64,000 nucleotides of DNA, taken from the NCBI GenBank assembly GCA_040221975.1, contig JAVJWR010000002.1:62001-126000 (forward strand), written 5' to 3'. A program made the translations under genes and the position numbers. Shown piece by piece: positions 62,261-64,000 of this stretch. The DNA is from Haliea sp040221975. Lineage in GTDB: Bacteria > Pseudomonadota > Gammaproteobacteria > Pseudomonadales > Halieaceae. Every line of letters starts with the position of its first letter. The first letter of the stretch is position 1. The notes beneath the pieces were generated by a model, which searched no databases, was not told the DNA's origin, and saw only the letters and a list, made by a program, of their open reading frames with translations.

Positions 62261-62280
62261 TGTGAATCCCAATATTAACA
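62261..62280 (+). promoter_or_regulatory. Possible ArgR-like operator upstream of argC
   Basis: TGTGAAT and ATTAACA form an inverted pair six bases apart. It resembles half of an ARG box (nTGAAT/ATTCAn) but is imperfect. It lies about 90 bases before argC. Low confidence. Confidence 0.25.
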
Positions 62281-62367
62281 GTTATCGGCAGCGAGTTTGC
62301 TTTTATACTGTGACGTTTTGATATTGTCCGGGGCCGTCGAGCCCGGGTACAGCAGCAGGGAGTGGTC

Positions 62368-63399
62368 ATGATCAGGGCAGGTATCGTGGGGGGCACCGGG
62401 TACACCGGGGTCGAGTTGTTGCGTCTGCTGGCACTGCACCGGGAGGTGGACGTGGTTGCCATCACCTCCCGTGCCGAGGCGGGACGCCGGGTGGATGACC
62501 TGTTCCCCAATCTGCGGGGGCACTTTGATCTCGTTTTTGCCGAACCCGATGTGGCGCTGCTGGCGGCCTGTGATGTGGTGTTTTTCGCTACACCGCACAA
62601 CGTTGCCATGCAGCTGGTGCCGGAGTTGCTGGCTGGCGGCACCCGGGTTATCGACCTCTCGGCGGACTACCGGATCCGCGATGCAGCCCTCTGGTCGCAG
62701 TGGTATGGTGAGCCTCACGCCAGTCCCGACCTGTTGCCGCAGGCCGTCTATGGGCTGCCGGAAGTGAACCGCGATCAAATCCGGGAAGCGAAGCTGGTCG
62801 CCTGCCCGGGTTGCTACCCCACGGCCATTCAGCTTGGCTGGATACCGCTGCTGGCCAGGGGCCTGGTCGATCCGGCCTCGCTGATTGCCAGCGCCGCTTC
62901 CGGCGCCAGCGGCGCCGGCCGCCAGGCCAAGATCGATAACCTGCTGAGTGAGGTTGCGGGCAGCTTCAAGGCCTACGGGGTCGGTGGCCACCGTCACCTG
63001 CCAGAGATAGAGCAGGGTCTGAGGGACGTCTCAGGCGCGCCGGTGGCGGTGACTTTCGTGCCTCACCTGTTGCCCATCGTGCGCGGCATTCATGCGACCC
63101 TGTTCGCGCGCCTGCACGGTCCGGCGGGAGATTTGCAGGCATTGTACGAGGACTATTATGCGGATGAACCCTTCGTGGATGTACTGCCTCGGGGCATGTT
63201 TCCCCAGACCCGCACCGTCAAGGGCGCCAACCGCTGCCAGCTGTCGATCATGGTGCCACAGGATCGCGACACTGTGGTGGTCATGTCGACCATCGACAAT
63301 CTGGTGAAAGGCGCCTCCGGCCAGGCGCTGCAGAACATGAACATCATGTTCGGCCTGCCTGAGCAGACGGGGCTGGACCTGGTAGGGCTGCTGCCCTGA
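62368..63399 (+). CDS. argC: N-acetyl-gamma-glutamyl-phosphate reductase
   Basis: The ATG at 62368 after AGGGAG is preferred over the GTG at 62362 (343 residues). The NADPH fold opens AGIVGGTGYTGVELLRLLAL. The catalytic cysteine lies in KLVACPGCYPTAIQLGWIPL, and GVGGHRHLPEIEQGL and FVPHLLPIVRGIHATLFARL complete the pattern. It reduces N-acetylglutamyl phosphate in arginine synthesis. It overlaps nothing; the next gene follows after one base. Confidence 0.96.
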   Translation: MIRAGIVGGTGYTGVELLRLLALHREVDVVAITSRAEAGRRVDDLFPNLRGHFDLVFAEPDVALLAACDVVFFATPHNVAMQLVPELLAGGTRVIDLSADYRIRDAALWSQWYGEPHASPDLLPQAVYGLPEVNRDQIREAKLVACPGCYPTAIQLGWIPLLARGLVDPASLIASAASGASGAGRQAKIDNLLSEVAGSFKAYGVGGHRHLPEIEQGLRDVSGAPVAVTFVPHLLPIVRGIHATLFARLHGPAGDLQALYEDYYADEPFVDVLPRGMFPQTRTVKGANRCQLSIMVPQDRDTVVVMSTIDNLVKGASGQALQNMNIMFGLPEQTGLDLVGLLP

Positions 63400-63400
63400 A

Positions 63401-64000
63401 ATGCCCGTGACAGACGATCGCTACCGCACGGTGGTCCGGCGCTACCATGTCCGCCATCAGCAAATAGTGGTCCTGGTGTTGACCTTGTCCGCCGCACTGG
63501 TGATGGGCGTGGGATTCGTTCTCGGGCGGCAGGCTGCGTTCAGCGGCGTCGGCATCGACCCTCAGCGGCACCGGGCTCAGGCAGAGGCCCTGCAGGTCGC
63601 CCAGGTTGAACAGGCAGAGCTGAACCGTCAGCTGGGGGTGATTACCGCCAGGCACGAACTGGATCGCGCCGCGCTGGAGCTGGTGCGACAGGAGCTGGCC
63701 GCGCAGAAGGAACAGATAGCGGGCCTCGAGGAGGGTATCCGGTTTTATCGCAGCCTGATGGCGCCGGGCGAAATTGCCCAGGGGTTCAGCCTGCGCAAGA
63801 TTGAGTTGGTGTCCAGGGAAGAGCCCGGTCGCTATGGTTTTCGCATTGTCGTGCAGCAGGAGGCACGCAAGCATACACCGCTGCAGGGGGAGCTGTTCGC
63901 CGAGGTTAGCGGACAGCAGGCAGGCGAGCCGCGGACATATCCCCTTGCGGAGTTGAGTGCAGATCTTGAGAGCACTATCCTGCCACTGCGGTTTCGCTAC
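63401..64000 (+). CDS. DUF6776-like membrane-anchored coiled-coil protein, incomplete
   Basis: The ATG at 63401 follows argC by one base and the frame is open to the window end (200 residues). One N-terminal helix (VVLVLTLSAALVMGVGFVLG) anchors it. A periplasmic coiled coil follows (ALELVRQELAAQKEQIAGLE), with a beta-rich tail (RKIELVSREEPGRYGFRIVV). The pattern fits the family provisionally named DUF6776, conserved after argC in relatives. The end lies outside the window. Confidence 0.7.
   Translation, partial: MPVTDDRYRTVVRRYHVRHQQIVVLVLTLSAALVMGVGFVLGRQAAFSGVGIDPQRHRAQAEALQVAQVEQAELNRQLGVITARHELDRAALELVRQELAAQKEQIAGLEEGIRFYRSLMAPGEIAQGFSLRKIELVSREEPGRYGFRIVVQQEARKHTPLQGELFAEVSGQQAGEPRTYPLAELSADLESTILPLRFRY

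Overview
The window is about 64 kb of GC-rich gammaproteobacterial chromosome. Gene order matches the Pseudomonas/Cellvibrionales type: lptD-surA-pdxA, rpe-trpE, trpGDC next to a vfr-type crp, dsbD/aroQ/accBC/prmA/dusB/fis/purHD, and hemB/hemL/hemJ/argC. A marine Halieaceae-like organism is my best guess. It is inferred from gene content and style, not from any database comparison.

Region 1 (1-20.7 kb) is a surface-polysaccharide locus. A Wzz chain-length regulator (cut by the window edge) and a WecA-type initiating transferase run leftward. An RfaH-type antiterminator runs rightward, followed by a TIR/deoxyribosyltransferase-like gene. The main rightward cluster starts with an EPS-associated MarR-type regulator, 36 bases downstream of an ops-like sequence. 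It carries a Wzx-like flippase, a Wzy-like polymerase, three intact glycosyltransferases, two different sulfotransferases and an FkbM methyltransferase. At its right end are a UDP-sugar 4,6-dehydratase, a LegC-type aminotransferase, a GNAT acetyltransferase and a PglC-type initiating transferase, which together look like a diacetamido-sugar (bacillosamine-type) initiation module. The predicted product is a sulfated, possibly methylated acidic or amino-sugar glycan. The left half of the cluster is decaying: a tviB-like dehydrogenase, a ugd, a glycosyltransferase, a possible CapK remnant and a tviC-like epimerase are all broken. Two degenerate copies of the tviB 3' end flank the sulfotransferase module in direct orientation.

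Region 2 (20.7-24.9 kb) is accessory: a two-gene membrane operon with a GT-C-like protein, a DUF1640 coiled-coil gene set between dispersed repeats, and a damaged DUF4160-DUF2442 pair.

Region 3 (24.9-64 kb) is housekeeping: pyridoxal phosphate synthesis and outer-membrane biogenesis (pdxA, surA, lptD), cell-wall recycling (amgK-murU), rpe and the trp genes, vfr and osmC, ubiquinone (coq7), purines (purD, purH), fis-dusB, prmA, acetyl-CoA carboxylase, aroQ, dsbD, a copper chaperone, polB, a PfkB kinase, PBP1b, a ModF-like ABC protein, a Nudix hydrolase, heme synthesis and argC. Three copies of a composite GC-rich intergenic element lie between 31.4 and 38.1 kb, and the neighbouring stop codons fall inside them.

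No rRNA, tRNA, CRISPR array, integrase or complete insertion sequence was recognised. I did not find a demonstrably new system. The best candidates for follow-up are the sulfated-glycan module flanked by tviB duplicates, the composite intergenic repeat, the TIR/NDT-like gene beside rfaH, and the GT-C operon.
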